From Spirometra erinaceieuropaei (taxonomy: Eukaryota > Platyhelminthes > Cestoda > Diphyllobothriidea > Diphyllobothriidae): DNA of 64,000 nucleotides. The stretch is from the NCBI GenBank assembly GCA_902702965.1, contig CACRXP010000009.1, positions 1,342,680 through 1,406,679 on the forward strand, in the 5' to 3' direction. The notes beneath the pieces were generated by a model. That model was not told where the DNA came from. It was given only the letters and a program-made list of their open reading frames with translations, and did not search any database. Each line of letters starts with the position of its first letter. The first letter of the stretch is position 1. A program made the translations under genes and the position numbers. Positions 52,561-63,799 of the stretch are shown one piece after another.

Positions 52561-54560
52561 CAGCTTTAATGAGTTAAAATTTGAGGAGGCCAATACCGTT
52601 CGTTCAAGGTACAGTATACGGAAGTAAATGAACTATCATGGAATTGGGCTGCAACGTGACCAATAAAACAACCCCACCAACGCAGTTTATTTGGGTCGAA
52701 ATTCCGTTCCAGAATTTTGCTAAACATTTCAAGAGTTAGCACATCTACTGTAGTTGAGGTGACATTTAGCACAGCTGAGATTTATGAGTCAAGACCTCCA
52801 TATTCAAAGGCTATAAGGTCGGAGGAAAAGGAACAGTGGAGTCAAAGTAAACATATTTTCACTAATTCTCTATGTTCCGTTTTAGAATATTTACGATTAA
52901 AGCAAAGATTTTTTGAGGCTGATGGACTTTATTTTAAATATTCATATGGGACCCCAGTCTGATCCTATACGACTCAAGAAAACTGATCTACTACAATTTG
53001 GCGATTAATTTCTGTGGGAATTATAAGATGCAATTTCGTAACTGGGTTATATAGCTGAAAAGCGCATGGGAAACGTTGGGGTAACCACCGATGCGTCGAT
53101 CCCTACGCAGCTGTGTCATGCAGCGACAGAATAAAGGCGAAACGCATGTCTGGCTTTTATTTTGTACCTCTTCTCTCAAGTTTGATATATTGTCATACTT
53201 ATTATTGTTGCTAATGTCCTCAGTATTAATAATTCTGTTAGTTTTTTTTCCTGTTTGTTGCAGTGTCTTGCTCATTACTCTGTATATTTTCTTCATGACC
53301 CACTCGTCTGCCTCTGAATCCTGTACCCAGTATTCATAATATATTTCTTAATTGATTATAATTTCTATTAATTTTCTTACTTACAGCTACTTTTTCTAGT
53401 CATATTTTGTCATTATTCTGTAGCGGGTATTTCATAAAATCCCAAAAAGCCTCGTGGATCACCTAGTCTTCAGAGACTTAGACACTGGGACCCTTGCGAG
53501 CGCGTATGCTGATGTCCGACACCCGCATTCTCCTAAAGAGACAGCCGCATTTGGACATCCTGGCTGGATTTTTTCTTAGACTGCAGACTGCTCTTCTTCA
53601 ACTGCTCAGTTTGTTTATTTTGAAGATCTAAACTCCATTCGTTGTTCGAATAAGTGAGAAATGCCTCATGGTTTCAACCCATTGTCCAAATACTATCTAT
53701 CTACTTTGGGTCTGCCAGTCATATTTGTGTTGATTACTGTCTCAGCAATAATGTTGGTCTTCAGCATTTGAGAATAAGTTTAGTTGGCGGACCGAAAACC
53801 TTATATTTGTCTAATGTAAATGAAATCGGAGACCTGACGCTGATACTATGCTTCAGTTGATTAAATCAATAGTGATCGGTGTCCAAAAGGCGACCATAGT
53901 GGCGCACACACTGCATAGAAAACTGAGGAAACGGGATATTTGGCGAGAGGAAACAAATTTGATATCATCTTCTTTCAAGCACAAATATGTTTGGTTAGCT
54001 CGCATGCGTCTGCGGTTGGGAAACCTTATAGTGGACCAATATGGACGGAACATTAAACATGAGCCAGGGATAAGTCAGATTAGTAAAGTATGGCGGTGCA
54101 CGTTGAGGAAGACTATGTTAACAGAAAGAGATGTTAGATAAGTATGTCTGTTATTATTTGCCTTCTGGAAAGAGATTGCATCTTAAAGACAAGTACATTA
54201 GGTGCCTGTCTTTGTTAAATGATCATTGTTAATGACCAAAACATCTATTGATGGAAGGACGAAACGTGCTGCATGCATGCCTGGGGTAATTTGACCAAGA
54301 AACCACAAGTAAATTTAAAAATGGAATACGTTTCGGTTGACATGCATACAAGAGGGGCAATCATTTAATGCGACTCAAAGTCATTATTCGCAAACATTTT
54401 GCTTGACAATTTAATATTTTTTATGACAATGCAAGTGACTGATTGGAGAATTTTGACAAATGGAATGAATATAACTATAATATGGATCAGCATGCAGCAA
54501 CTGACAACTGAAAAAAAACCTTGAATGACTCATTATTTTGAAAACCTATATATATATATA
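52561..54560. other. mostly unrecognised DNA, faint PLE A trace
   Basis: About 52850-52935 (ATTCTCTATGTTCCGTTTTA) resembles the PLE family A 3' region at 55.21-55.28 kb. Otherwise nothing is recognised. A 97-codon plus frame at 53848-54141 (basic, MLQLIKSIVIGVQKATIVAH) has no known domain. A short TA run lies at about 54548-54562. Confidence 0.4.
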
Positions 54561-54564
54561 TATT

Positions 54565-54735
54565 ATCAGAATGGCATCACCGACAAAGACAAGGGAGACT
54601 AGAATGGCCATTTCTGGCTTGCTAGCCGTCGGCATAAAGCCATACCCAACCCAGAATTGTGGAACACCCGAGGCTCGAACTTGCGACCTTTTATTTAGAA
54701 GTCAACGCCTCTAACCACTGGGCCACGAGCCAGTT
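54565..54735 (-). mobile_element. tRNA-derived SINE, second head type
   Basis: The minus strand begins GGCTCGTGGCCCAGTGGTTA (A box TGGCCCAGTGG) and continues to GCAAGTTCGAGCCTCGGG (B box). It then has a body with GGCTTTATGCCGACGGCTAG and GAAATGGCCATTCTAGTCTC. It ends in CCTTGTCTTTGTCGGTGATG. The body is the same as in the SINE at 49.2 kb, but the tRNA head differs. Confidence 0.75.
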
Positions 54736-54774
54736 GCCTTATCAGTTTTGATCAGTAATGTTAAGATGTTAAAT

Positions 54775-55275
54775 TAGCGGTCATTCGATTGACACCAAAT
54801 CATCTTTTCGAGTATTAGTTCGAGCACGAACAACTCGGTTTCTGCGATACCTTGAGGCAGCCTACATACGGCGGGAGAAACCCTACCTATGTGAACAGTT
54901 AACCCACGTGGTCAACCTCAGCCTCTCCTGGTAGGTCTGAACCCTTTTGATTTAGGAATTCCCTCGGCCTGTTTACTTCCCCATTTTCTTTCCTATGTAG
55001 TGTTTTGAAGTTACCATTTTATTGATTAGTCTACGTGCAGCATAGTATGACTTTGCTGTTTTACGTTGATTTTTTCTGTGGAAGTTCATACCTCTGTATC
55101 TTTTTCACTTGTTATCTGTGTTATGGAACGACAGGCTGCAGTTGATAAGACGTCGCGAAATTTACTGGTTCCAACAAATTCTGCTGTGTATGCCTGCTAT
55201 AAACATGTTTTCGTCAATTCTCTAAGATTTGTTTTAGTATATTCCCGATTAAGGCCAAAATTTTATTGAAGCCAT
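54775..55275 (+). pseudogene. PLE family A nuclease end and 3' region
   Basis: On the plus strand, about 54778-54940 encodes the nuclease tail (VRARTTRFLRYLEAAYIRRE, then CEQLTHVVNLSLSW and stop). This matches the minus-strand copies at 4.6 and 27.4 kb. The 3' region follows (CCTCGGCCTGTTTACTTCCC). At 55.13-55.27 kb comes the stretch RQAAVDKTSRNLLVPTNSAV, also present at 4.26-4.48 kb. The GIY-YIG core is missing. Confidence 0.78.
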
Positions 55276-55559
55276 TTAAGAGGACCGTTTGGGGTGTTAT
55301 GTATGATCACATACGTTTGGCTCGACAAGAGGTGTCGACTTGGTCCACGTAAGAGAGACCCCATGCTAACGCAATGGTTGAATTATTAAAGACTCGAGAT
55401 TTTATTTTAATCCTGCGGTCGAACGTTTTTTCAAACTTAAGGCGCTTGTCGACTGAGCATTACTTCTATATACAAAGGCCTTGACTCGCCTCGTATCCGG
55501 CAGAACCGACTGTTCTAACATATACGTTGACAGTTTGACAACGACGAGTTATTCCAAGC

Positions 55560-55835
55560 TAGATTACACATCTTATGAGTGATTGAACGTTCTTCTCCAG
55601 TTTACTAGTTTCGCTGGTTTCGGATGAACTAGCTATTGGGCTGGCGAAACTGAGATCCGTGTACGATTTATTTTTCTTCCTGTTGATAATCCTTGCTTCT
55701 GTGGTTCCGAGGAGTTCGTCGAAAAGTTTACCTCAATTTCTTTCGAAGCCTCCTCCTGAATATTCGGTCCACAAGGTGTTCCGATATCTTTATTGTTCAA
55801 CATATTTGGGGGCTCACCGATCGTTCTTACGGAAC
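55560..55835 (-). pseudogene. LINE family E ORF1 fragment
   Basis: Near-identical by eye to 48029-48258 (for example TTCTTCTCCAGTTTACTAGT and CACAAGGTGTTCCGATATCT). On the minus strand it encodes GTPCGPNIQEEASKEIEVNF in the ORF1 N-terminal half. It carries a small deletion that breaks the frame relative to 48.2 kb. No other LINE part adjoins it, so it is not a normal 5'-truncated insertion. Confidence 0.85.
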
Positions 55836-56310
55836 TCACTAGTTCGTTGTGCCTTATGGGATTTCTCTCGCGCCCAATCAGCAGACACACAGCGGCAATA
55901 ACAACAAAGACAAGGGAGACTGAATGACCATAATGCATAAGCTCATAGGGCACAACGGAACGAGTGAGTTCCGTAGGAACGATCGGTGAACGCCCAATAC
56001 CATTGCATAGTCCTAATCGAATCCGACAAGGCAACGTGCCCGTGGACCAGCGGTTAGAGTCGTTTAATTTTAAATAACAGTTCGAAAATTCCATCCTCGG
56101 GTGTTCCACACTTCGGTGCGGGGTATGGCCGGCTGCCGACGGCTTACAAGCGAGAAATGGCCATTCCAGTCTACCTTGTCTTTGTCGGTAATGCCCTTCC
56201 GCCTATATCATGAGCCGATGTCCGCTGCTGGTTGGGCTCGAGAGAGATCACATAAGGCACAACGGAACGAGTGAGTTCCGTAAGAACGATAGGTGAGCGC
56301 CCACTACCAA
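55818..56310 (+). mobile_element. SINE copy and associated inverted segments
   Basis: 56036-56215 is a plus-strand SINE: tRNA head GCCCGTGGACCAGCGGTTAG (A box TGGACCAGCGG), a degraded B box, then a body with GAAATGGCCATTCCAGTCTA and CTTGTCTTTGTCGGTAATG. The segment CACAACGGAACGAGTGAGTT occurs at about 55950 and 56252 on the plus strand and inverted at 55832-55860. 55818-55988 is therefore a hairpin-shaped stretch flanking a truncated SINE body (about 55900-55935). Confidence 0.65.
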
Positions 56311-56329
56311 CATATATATTATGTGCTTT

Positions 56330-56430
56330 ATAGGCAGAATGACATTACCGACAAAGACAAGGGAGACTGGAATGGACATTTCTGGCTTATTGGCCGTCGT
56401 CAGCCAGCCATACCCAAGCCCGAAGTTTGG
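56330..56430 (-). mobile_element. SINE body fragment
   Basis: The minus strand reads CAGCCAGCCATACC-type sequence inverted, through GGCCAATAAGCCAGAAATGT and CCAGTCTCCCTTGTCTTTGT. This is the common body of the SINEs at 54.6 and 56.0 kb without a recognisable head. Confidence 0.65.
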
Positions 56431-56439
56431 AACACCCTA

Positions 56440-57570
56440 CCATTATAGTATGTACTGTGGTAGCTAGTGTCTATCAGCTTCGCAAACTTACAATGCCAAT
56501 TATTATTATCCAATATATTAAACAAAATATACCGCACAATTTGTTTCATACCGACATGCTAATTGCACATTCTTTCGTCCATACAAAACTCATATTTCAC
56601 TTGATGTTTAATAAGCAACATTTCTTTTTTTCGATTGTAGAATGCTTTTTTATAATTTCACGAATTACTTCTCAAAACAACAGTATCCGATTCCTAAAGT
56701 GCATCCAATTTAAGGTTGATGAGGTTGACTAAATCAGTGTTCAGTTAATTTCCAAATACAATCTAAAATTATTCATGATCAAGCTTGCGGGACTGACATG
56801 TCACAGATGCACGACAGCTGAGAAACGAGAAAATGTTGATAAAATATTCCGTAACATTGCTGTACAATTTTGGCTCTCAGAACCAGCTTAGTAAAGAAAC
56901 AATAAGCATCATTGCTGCCCAACAAAACCCACTAGTTTGATTTGAAATTTCAGTGTCATGGCCGACAATAAATCCGGTATCAAAACCCACTAACAAATCG
57001 TTCGTGGAGAAAAAGGATATTTTTGAAAGTAGGTTGTCATATTGATTTATATACTTTTGAACGAATTACGTATATCAAACATATGTCTTCCGGTTTGAAT
57101 GGTTAATGAAATGTTGCTTATTGACCCAGTACATGCCAATATGGCCTTATTTTGGGCATTCCAACAAAGGTTTCCCAACAGTCACTCCATGTTGAGGGCA
57201 AATTTAGAACTCCACCTCGTCAGTAGCGATCGGCTGAAACAATTACCGTTTTCGATGTGACTGTTGCAATCTGAGATGCCTATGTGATAAAGGCGGAAGA
57301 GTTAAACCTCTAATAAATTTCTTTAAAAGCTCAAGATCTTGAATTCGCGCAGAAGCCTGTCGTCAAAACCGACATTAGCAAGAGAACAAGGGACGATTAT
57401 GTGACCGAAGCAAATGCTCTGGGCTGAAAATCTGCAAACTAGTCCGCAGAGCTTCGCACGAGAAGACGAGATCATGGTGCCCTTGACCAAGCCCTCACAA
57501 GTTGTCGAAGCCTGAAAAATTTAAGTCTCATGTTTCAGCCGAACAGATTAATAGGTTCTATGGTCACAAA
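56440..57570. other. non-genic DNA, nothing recognised
   Basis: AT-rich sequence between the SINE cluster and unit C. The 101-codon plus frame at 56427-56732 has no known domain and a biased hydrophobic/AT-driven composition. Confidence 0.4.
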
Positions 57571-60534
57571 GTCGAGGCAAAACACCGTTCCGAAGTTTTC
57601 CTCGATAGCCTGAGCTAATGCCCTCCGTGCCACATCAAGTTTGCGTGACATTATGGTTTAATTAGACTTGTTGGCCTATCTACAAGATTACTTTAGTGTT
57701 ATTCACCACGCAGTAAACCAGGCTCCTCATCTGACGCTCGTTCCGTTCTTAACTTCTATCTTATTGCCGAGAGCGTGCGTGATTGCTTTAAGGGGCCTAG
57801 ACTCATCTCACAATCCGATGAAACAGCACCGGAATCATCCTCACTATTTTAGGCGACTTTTGTACTCGGCTGCTCCGGGACTAAATATTAGGCGCCGAGT
57901 TACACATGCCCCTGAGTGTTAATTTTGCGAGATGACTCTCATTTGCATTGTCACTCACAGTGAATTTCTCAGCGCTACGTTCTCGTGTCGCGAATGGTTA
58001 CTGTGAGGCCAGATAAGGTGTGTGCTCTGTGTTCTCGCCGTGTAAGCTCTTTTGCCGAAATTCCCCCCGGGGAATAACGGTTCCTGCTTATTTTCTTACT
58101 CCCTTTCGGGCTCTGGCAGGTTGTAGGAGTTCTACAACAGCATGCCATACCCCAAAGTAGCAAGCAAATATCTGGTTTGCCATGTCCAGTGACAGATGTG
58201 CAAGGTCTGAGTCCAATTAATTATGTGTTCGGTCAGGGATTTGGTGCTCGTGGACGTTATCGGAATCATTAAAGTCTTCAGCCGGCAAGAACGTGAAATA
58301 TGTTTTAGTCTGGTTTGAATAACCGCAGAGTGTGCTACATCTTGAATTAGTTCTGCATTTCTGTTTTTATGAGCAGGACTTTAGGTGGCAAATCACCTGC
58401 GGGCGATGTAAACAACGGCATCAGGAAAAAAGCAACCGGGTCGAATAATTAGGCAGCGAGTTCGGAGTTATCTTAAGGTAGGTTACATTTGAAGATTATG
58501 TTTTGGCTAAATTGAGGTAAACTGTACATTTGCGCACAAGCATCGATCGTACTGCTTATTGTGGATAGTTTGCTTGACTTAGAATCCAGGAGGAGAGGTA
58601 TCTATAACCATCGTCGGTGATTAGACATTTGTGCCTACAATCTGCAGTGCAGGATTGACATATTTTTGCAAAATGACTTTGTTTTTGAAAGAAAGTTCAA
58701 GTTTCGCATTGTAATTTCCTCAGATTTTATCAGACGTCATCTATTCCTAATTGATGGGAAGTTTAGGTTTCCCTCACAATTTTTCCTACCTAACAAAGTG
58801 CACTTTATTTCTACATGCCACAAGTTAACAGCGCTTCATCACCGCATGACTGAACGGTTTGTACAGGCGAGTAGTTCAGGGAGTAGGAAAGGAAGGTTGG
58901 GGCGGATGAATCGGTGCATTTCTGAATATAATAAATCTGAACTGTTGCGATTCGTCGCTCGGCAGACCGGATAATTTGGTAGTCACCAAGACCGACAGCC
59001 AGACTGACATGGTTCCATCGCAGAGTGCCCTCTATGACATTCCCACGCATATGAGATCCGAGTCATACGCATGAAAACCTAACAAACGTAGACGGGCTGA
59101 ATAGGTTTGTCACTCGGTGTACTCAAACCACTTACCAGGTCCCATTAAATTAGTCTCGTTTTCCGGATAGATACTGCGCAAGTCAGAGGCACTGAGTTCA
59201 GTTCGTTGTAAGCGCGATGGAGCTAGTTGGTTTGCGACTGTCTAGACGTCATGTTATTAGCAGGGAGGTGGGTCTTTGTCAGATGCCGTGTCTGTTGTTG
59301 TACTTTCACTAGACTGCCACTGCGGTGATGTTCAATGCTGCAAATGGGGCAACTGTGTTAACTGGTCGGGTAATCGAAAAACTGAATATCTTAATAATCT
59401 TTGATGCCCTGCAAGCCGCTTAGACAACTGGTTGCGACAGATCCTCACTACTCTTCGAAAAATAACTGTGTCTACAGCTCTCATTTGGCAAGTTCATGCT
59501 GTGTCGAGAAGCAATAAAACGATCAGGGCGGTATGCGAGACAGACATCTGAAGTTACTGCATAACTCACTTAACAGTAACGAATATAATTTGTCCATCGC
59601 GACAAATTATAACTCGTGAGTTGTTTTGATTATGCTCCCATTTCTGCACTTGATCGACAGACGTACTAGCCTCCTCCCGACCTGCCTAACGCTGAGAAAC
59701 CACATAGGACTTTCAGTACTGGCCAGTTATTTGGTAGGGCTCCGCCATCTCCATCGTTTCCAACGACGACCGCAGGTGTGATTTCGGACGTTAAATGGGG
59801 TATCAAAGTTGTTGCGGAGTTCGCTCAGTTTTACTTTTTGTTGCTCCTATATGTAATTCTACTCATAGAACATGCAGATTTTGACCAAGTGTTAATCTTA
59901 AGTAAAGCTTAAAGAAGTGGCCCAAATACTATATACGTATGCCACTTAATTACATGTTTTATTCCGAAGGAGTATGTGCAGGTAGCCAAGACGCCGTCGA
60001 TAATCTGCTTCGGTCCAAAGTACTGGGCGCTCGGCGACAACCTGAGGGGCTCTAGATTGAGGCGCAAGACACAACAGTCGGCGAACACACCTCAAACAAC
60101 TCTTTTTTATCTTACTTTAAACCAATGTCCTTCCCGTATTGGAGCCGATTTCACTGCCCCAGTTAGGGCAAGTCGAGAGAAACTGTTTTTGTTTTTCCTG
60201 ACAGATATTCTTAGGAAGGTAATGTTTTACTTTACCTAAACGACTGTAAATGTTATCACATTTTTCTTTCAATTTTATTTTCTCTGCATTAGTCGAGAAT
60301 CGACACATAAGGAAGCAGTCTGCTCTAATTTTTTCGACACCACTCAAAATATATTGTCCAACTTGCCGCTTTAATGTATGCTCTCACACCTCCTACGTAA
60401 ACGGAAGGCTCACTCGGCCCTCCTGTGCCGTGTTATCCTTATTTTTGCAAGTGTACATCTATAACATATTTGACACCTTTTAAGTTAACCACAATTGTCA
60501 TTGAGACGCAATTTTAATGGCATATATGCCCACA

Positions 60535-61018
60535 GTGCGTGACCGATCTCATGAAATTTTAGCGAAATTCTGAAATGTGCTTCCTATTATGGAGGATTCT
60601 TAGGTGGAGTTGTAATATTTATTAGCATGAAGCATAATCCTCTAGCATTTCTGACTCAGCAGGATGTCGGCTTTTGAATGCAGTCCTTTCTGACCTTCTG
60701 CAGGAACCGAGCTCCGCAAAAAATGATTGGACATGTAACATGCATTTTTCGTATTCATTTTCGACTTTCTTTTAGATTCAATTTTATTTTATAGAAAACA
60801 TGCACAAGACTATGCCTTCACTTCCACCTTCGATGGAAAATCAAACTTTGTTAATATTTTATACCCGAAGAAAGTGTGATTTTCTATCTTCCTGGTAAGT
60901 CCGAAATGGTATTGGATTATGCCGCATGCTAATCAATATTACAACTCCACCTATTTTTTCTACTGTAATTGAAAACACATTCCAGAATTTCGTCCAACAT
61001 TTCATGACTCAGGGCGCG
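60535..61018. repeat. foldback element, unit C copy (shortened)
   Basis: The left arm 60535-60830 matches 41380-41680. The right arm (about 60890-61018) matches 42170-42300 inverted but lacks about 200 bp present in B. The same GACCGATCTCATGAAAT outer end is seen. Confidence 0.6.
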
Positions 61019-61264
61019 CACTGTCCAACGTAGCAAAACTTGCCCCAATCTTCTCTTTGGTATCCTTCTTAGACAGAAGTTGTTGTGACCTTTTATGTGT
61101 TGTTATTTTTGCGGAATACTTGCATGTTGCGCCATCCCAGTATTCTGTAATTCCTGCAGAGATGTACAGCACGGTTGTTCACGCTGCCAGAACATGCTGG
61201 GTATCTACAATCGACTCGGATCTCGCCATCAATGTCTACAGCGATAACCCATCCACCCACTCCC

Positions 61265-61408
61265 TCTCCACCAAAATTATCCGTGCTGAGGTATTGGCTG
61301 GCCTCAGTAATTCGCCTCTCGGGGTGCGCACAGGCTAATGAGCCAGATGACCGAACCAGCATCCAACACCAGCTGGGCCACAATTCTTGATGGAGAGCGG
61401 TTACTTAG
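61265..61408 (+). pseudogene. PLE family B nuclease tail, unit C remnant
   Basis: Encodes VLRYWLASVIRLSGCAQANE, aligned with RYRLASVIRLSGYAQAN at about 43.3 kb. Only the last codons and about 80 bp of 3' sequence remain. The hammerhead region is absent. The remnant lies exactly where unit B has the longer PLE piece. Confidence 0.65.
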
Positions 61409-61668
61409 TGTGGCTAAATCATGCAAGCCATCCAAATCAATTTTGCTGGAAACGCTTTCAGCAGTCGGGACACGGGACGCGCTCGTCCCGCTGTGTTTTA
61501 GAATTCGATTTAGGACCACGTATGAACTCGCAGAAGGAGACTGCCGACAAATTCACGAGAGAACAGAATAACTGCCTCTAGCTTATTAGTCTTTATCCAA
61601 CCAATCGCACGCAATTTTAGGTTTGCTCCATCCAGTACTCGAGCCCAGTTTATATTCCCGATCTCAAT

Positions 61669-61925
61669 GGAGGGTAAAACGGGCACCTAGCTCAACGGTA
61701 CAACGTCCGACTTAATGCCCAAGTATTCCAGGGGTGAATCCCAGATGTGCGAGCCTGGGGTCCAGTAAGGCTGGCTGATATTGGTTAATAAGTCGGAAAT
61801 GGCCATCCCGGTATTCCGTCTGATCTTCATTTAAGTCAATTCCAAAAGCGTTGGCTGTCGTGCTCCTTCCAGCAAAGCATCTGTGAAATTCCATGTTAGA
61901 TTTAATGCTGTACTTAGAATCCGAC
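61669..61925 (+). mobile_element. tRNA-derived SINE (unit C copy)
   Basis: A box TAGCTCAACGG at about 61690, B-box-like GGGGTGAATCCCAG at about 61730, and the body to ATTCCATGTTAGATTTAATG. It is collinear with 49225-49470. It directly follows the LINE-free CTCAAT site. Confidence 0.75.
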
Positions 61926-62519
61926 ATAGAAACCTTGCATTCGGTGCACTGTATGCTCTTTCATGTCACGGTTTCTATCGGCAGCAGGAGGAGGAGGAGG
62001 ATGAGGGGGAAGAACTTATTTAAGGGAACTTCACTTTGTTTCCACTGTCCGTGGCATTGTAACAGATACATGGTGATTCCATTTTATGTTATCATGGTAC
62101 GAATAAATACCATTAATAACGTCACTATATCTCCGTTATCTTAAAGTAAATTGTTTCGGACTCGACCACTAATTTTGGTGTCGGCTAGTCTCGCACTGCG
62201 AGGACACTACAGAGCGGGATGTGGTCCAGACAACTTTTCACTGTGTCAACACAAATGTATACACCCATAAACATGAAGATTTGCGCAGAATTTATTCATC
62301 AACTTCAAGAAACTGTCGCGAACGGCAGATGATGCACATAGGCGCGATGCAGTCCGCTCACAGCCCTGTTGGCCACATTGTAAAGCAATCTGCATTTAGT
62401 TCAGAGCTGAGATCTAGATGCCATTGTCATTGCTACGAGGTGACTTTAGTGGAAAAGAGCATAGCTCAACTAAATTCCATTAAGACGGGGTGTATTTGGA
62501 GCAAACAGAGCAAATCACG

Positions 62520-62790
62520 TACGTGACCGATCTCATGAAATGTTGGCCGAAATGCGTTTTCGATTAGGGAGAATTAATAAGGTGACGTTGTAATACTAAT
62601 CATCATGTAGCATAATCCTATAGTATTTCGGGCTCTCCAGGCTTTCAGCTTTCAGAGTCCTGTAGGAATCGTATTCGGTAAAAAACGGCTGCTTATATAG
62701 CATGCTTTTTTCCCATTGATTTTCGATGGTCATATAAATGTAAATATATTTTATAGAAAACATGCACGGAAGTATGCTTTCTTTTACTCG
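62520..62790 (+). repeat. single foldback-family arm, unit C copy
   Basis: Collinear copy of 50770-51060 (GACCGATCTCATGAAATGTT, GATTTTCGATGGTC), with a small deletion around 62640-62660 that removes part of the GCCAGCTTTT block. Confidence 0.6.
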
Positions 62791-63216
62791 TTTGGTAGAA
62801 AATTACACTTTATTTATGCTTTAGACCGTAGAGAAGGTTATCTTTCGGAATTAAATAGTTACTAATTATCAGGTTTCTAAGACCCTGCTATGTACATATA
62901 CACTAGGAACATTGACAGCCATATTTCTAGCCCTAAATTGCGCAGCAAAGCTGCCCATTTGAGGAGGTCCGTTCTCAAGCATTGGTGTTGCAAAACCATT
63001 GGTCTGATGTCTTAGTGCAGGAACACCCGTAGTAATCAAACCCCAGCCGTCTGTACTACGGGACCAGTAGTAATAGGATTTTTTCCAGGTGGGCTCGGGG
63101 AACGCACAGGCGACGAGTTCAAGTAATCGTATGCATATGAAAAGATATGGGGAATGCGCAGATGTACTTTGAATGGTTTATGAATAGTTGCCCTATCCCA
63201 TAACTCCATCCTCTTA

Positions 63217-63255
63217 CCCCTAGCTCTTAACGCTTACTCCTAACCCCAACCTCAA
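63217..63255. repeat. degenerate telomere-like tract, unit C copy
   Basis: Contains CCCTAGCTCTTAACGCTTAC then TCCTAACCCCAACCTCAAC, collinear with 51480-51525 but more degraded. Confidence 0.5.
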
Positions 63256-63517
63256 CTGTCCATCAGATGGGGCTACGAAACCACACCCTACCAAATCATT
63301 TGCAATCTTATGAGAACTATAAGCACTTTGAGACAGGTCGGTCACTTCGAATGCAGATAACACATTTCAATGCGCATCGAATTCAGAAGGATGATTTTAC
63401 GAATGTTAACTCTGAATTCCTAGGTCTTGGCAACTATTTGCGACTGATAATTTGACACTGTGCCGACAAGTTCAAAGGATGCCATATTTCAGCTCAGTAG
63501 GAGCGAGGAAGTTGTGA

Positions 63518-63799
63518 TTGTGTGAAAGAAGAGCTGAGTTTGGTCCAATGAAACAGATCATGACACTCCAGTACTGGGACCTTGCCCAGGCCATGGAAAA
63601 AAACAGCACTTTGTTCCATTTTTGGAACGGTGCTCATGATTCATACATCCTCCAAGGCCGAATCAATGTCTGCATGTGCATAACATTGATGCCAATGCCA
63701 AAAGCGCCTTTTTCTCAGTTTCAAATACTATTTTTATGCCAAAACAGAGTGAATATCTTCTCTGAGACACACCTTGTCAGAATACATTATGTCCTTTAA
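63518..63799 (+). other. short open frame in unit C (unknown)
   Basis: Encodes STLFHFWNGAHDSYILQGRI, homologous to 51807-52064 and 32207-32413. No recognised family. See the finding on this trio. Confidence 0.25.
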
